Source: a bacterium (lineage in GTDB: Bacteria > Spirochaetota > Leptospiria > Leptospirales > Leptonemataceae). Taken from it: a DNA stretch of 64,000 nucleotides. The notes beneath the pieces are model-generated. The model saw only the letters and a program-made list of their open reading frames with translations. It had not been told where the DNA came from and ran no database searches. The translations under genes were made by a program, and so were the position numbers. Positions 62,668 through 64,000 of the stretch are shown piece after piece. The stretch covers positions 124,001-188,000 of the forward strand of contig JANSYA010000008.1 of assembly GCA_024742665.1 (NCBI GenBank), written 5' to 3'. Within the stretch, counting starts at the first letter, position 1; each line of letters starts with the position of its first letter.

Positions 62668-64000
62668 ATGATTCAAACATCTGAATATTTACGCAACGAT
62701 CGTATCGGCCGTAAGCCTTCGATGAAAATCCCGGCGCTTGCAATAGCGGCGATGCTGTTGTTCTTGCGACCCGTTGCGTCGCCTGGCGATTCGGCCGGAA
62801 TCCTGGCCGATTCAGCACCGCTCACGGCCTTACCCGGCGGGAACGTGCGACCGGTCAACGACTCTGAGATTCACCTGGACTCAGAGGTGGTTCGCATTCA
62901 CCTGGGCCGGGAGAACTATCGCGTCGAGGTTCGCTACGAATTTCGAAACGCCGGCAAAGCCCGGACCGTGGCGATGGGTTTCCCGATCAGGAAGCAGGAC
63001 ACGCATATGACCAGCCCGATTCGGGATTTCGAAGCGGCCCTGCTGGTTTCGGGCCGCGAAGAAGCTCTGAAAGTTACGCCCAAAGCCAGTCCGGACGCAG
63101 GCGTATCCTCCTGGAATTTATTCGAAACCTTTTCGGTGCCCTTCGCCGCGGGCCAGCGCCGGACCGTCATCAATCGCTATGAACAGATCTATCAGGGCGT
63201 GAACTACGACCATGATTACGACGAAGTGAAGTACATCCTGCGCACTGGCGCATTATGGGCCGGTAAAATCAAGAAAGCGCGTTTTGAAATCATTTTCGAT
63301 GGCCTCAATCCTGAAGATGTCCGGTCCCGGATCGGTCTTTTTCCGAATGAAGAACTGAAGCGCCTTGAATACTATCCTTATGCCGGCTTAACGATCGAAG
63401 GCGGCAAGGGCAAAGTCATTGAAAACGAACAGGGCTTCGTAATCGAGTACTTCAATATCGAACCGGACTTTGACCTGGTCCTGCGTCTGCCGCATCGCCT
63501 GCATTCGTGGGCTCATGTCTCCTCGGCTGCTGCCGGTGACGATGCGAAAAATAGCTACGGCGCGAAGCAGGCGATCGACAATGACGTCCGCACGGCCTGG
63601 GTTGAGGGAGTGGACGGCCCGGGCGCTGGTGAATCGATTACGATAGTGGTCGGTCCGCCGATGCAGGGCGGCAAGATTCGCGGCTGGTACCTGATCGAGG
63701 GCGTTGAGATCGTCAACGGCTGTGCGCGGAATGAGAAACTCTTTCGTGCAAACGCTCGCGTCCGAACGCTGCGCCTCGCTCTGAATACTCTGTCGGAACA
63801 TCTCGTTCCCGTCGGCGAGTCCCGGTTCGGGCCGGGCGAAGAGCATGCACTCAATGATTCACGCGATCCTCAGGTCCTAGAATTTGCGCGGCCGATTTTC
63901 GTTTCCGAGTTGAAGCTGACGATCCTGAGCGTGTACCCGGGCGAGAAATATCAGGATACCTGCATCGCCGAAATTCGCGCTCTACCGGTGCGGTACGCGA
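62668..64000 (+). CDS. Exported protein with discoidin/NADase-type domain, paralogue 2, 3' end outside window
   Basis: At least 444 residues, running off the right edge just before the expected stop, with the same architecture as the gene at 61186: MIQTSEYLRNDRIGR start, hydrophobic signal KIPALAIAAMLLFLRPVA, beta domain with GALWAGKIKKARFEIIFD, and the C-terminal IDNDVRTAWVEGVDGPGAGE, then WYLIEGVEIVNGCARNEKLF and LTILSVYPGEKYQDTCIAEI. The cysteines of the C-terminal domain are conserved between the two. A recent tandem duplication is inferred; products are probably secreted or periplasmic. Confidence 0.75.
   Translation, partial: MIQTSEYLRNDRIGRKPSMKIPALAIAAMLLFLRPVASPGDSAGILADSAPLTALPGGNVRPVNDSEIHLDSEVVRIHLGRENYRVEVRYEFRNAGKARTVAMGFPIRKQDTHMTSPIRDFEAALLVSGREEALKVTPKASPDAGVSSWNLFETFSVPFAAGQRRTVINRYEQIYQGVNYDHDYDEVKYILRTGALWAGKIKKARFEIIFDGLNPEDVRSRIGLFPNEELKRLEYYPYAGLTIEGGKGKVIENEQGFVIEYFNIEPDFDLVLRLPHRLHSWAHVSSAAAGDDAKNSYGAKQAIDNDVRTAWVEGVDGPGAGESITIVVGPPMQGGKIRGWYLIEGVEIVNGCARNEKLFRANARVRTLRLALNTLSEHLVPVGESRFGPGEEHALNDSRDPQVLEFARPIFVSELKLTILSVYPGEKYQDTCIAEIRALPVRYA

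Overview
This is a high-GC (about 58-60% by eye) window from a spirochaete, most likely a non-Leptospira member of the Leptospirales (Leptonema/Turneriella-like or uncultured). The reasons are a fliK-flgD-flgE flagellar block whose FlgE is cysteine-free and carries serine 179 with lysines 145, 148 and 166, the arrangement reported for Leptospira hooks; separate heptose kinase and adenylyltransferase genes; a DUF4321-rpsB-tsf-pyrH-frr-uppS-cdsA-dxr-rseP-proS cluster; many lipoproteins; and a trifunctional kinase/ATPase/SpoIIE regulator. The species was not determined. No rRNA, tRNA, IS element, prophage or CRISPR array was recognised.

Layout. 1-13.1 kb is mostly on the minus strand: a truncated beta-propeller lipoprotein, a HAD-type lipoprotein, a zinc-ribbon pseudo-rhomboid with NAD synthetase, purS-purQ, a TetR/GST divergent pair with a clear operator, an orphan gene, and a compact ykgJ-purC-hypothetical-SDR-folK run. 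13.1-17.6 kb holds fliK, flgD and flgE, closed by a terminator. 17.7-23.2 kb is one 1836-residue signalling protein with a dead kinase domain. 23.3-29.5 kb on the minus strand holds pckA, an MBL hydrolase, serA (with a small tandem repeat array at its 3' end) and an alpha/beta hydrolase.

29.6-33.2 kb holds an RHH/PIN toxin-antitoxin-like pair, an isovaleryl-type acyl-CoA dehydrogenase and an acyl-CoA carboxyltransferase. 33.8-46 kb is a long plus-strand housekeeping run for translation, lipid carrier, phospholipid and isoprenoid synthesis, site-2 protease, proS and trpBA. 46.2-55.2 kb holds a CHASE2-type adenylate cyclase, dxs, a TPR protein, two membrane proteins and a DinG-like helicase.

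55.2-64 kb holds a secreted protein, the heptose genes, pyrG, a CsgG-like lipoprotein and two tandem paralogous exported proteins with a C-terminal discoidin/NADase-type domain, the second cut by the window edge. This last part is sprinkled with a short dispersed repeat based on GCCACGGATTTCGC.

The genes mainly serve central metabolism, envelope building and motility. The less ordinary content is the catalytically dead regulators (pseudokinase, pseudo-rhomboid), the toxin-antitoxin-like pair, the paralogous exported proteins and the repeat elements. I did not find an obviously new multi-gene defence or biosynthetic system.
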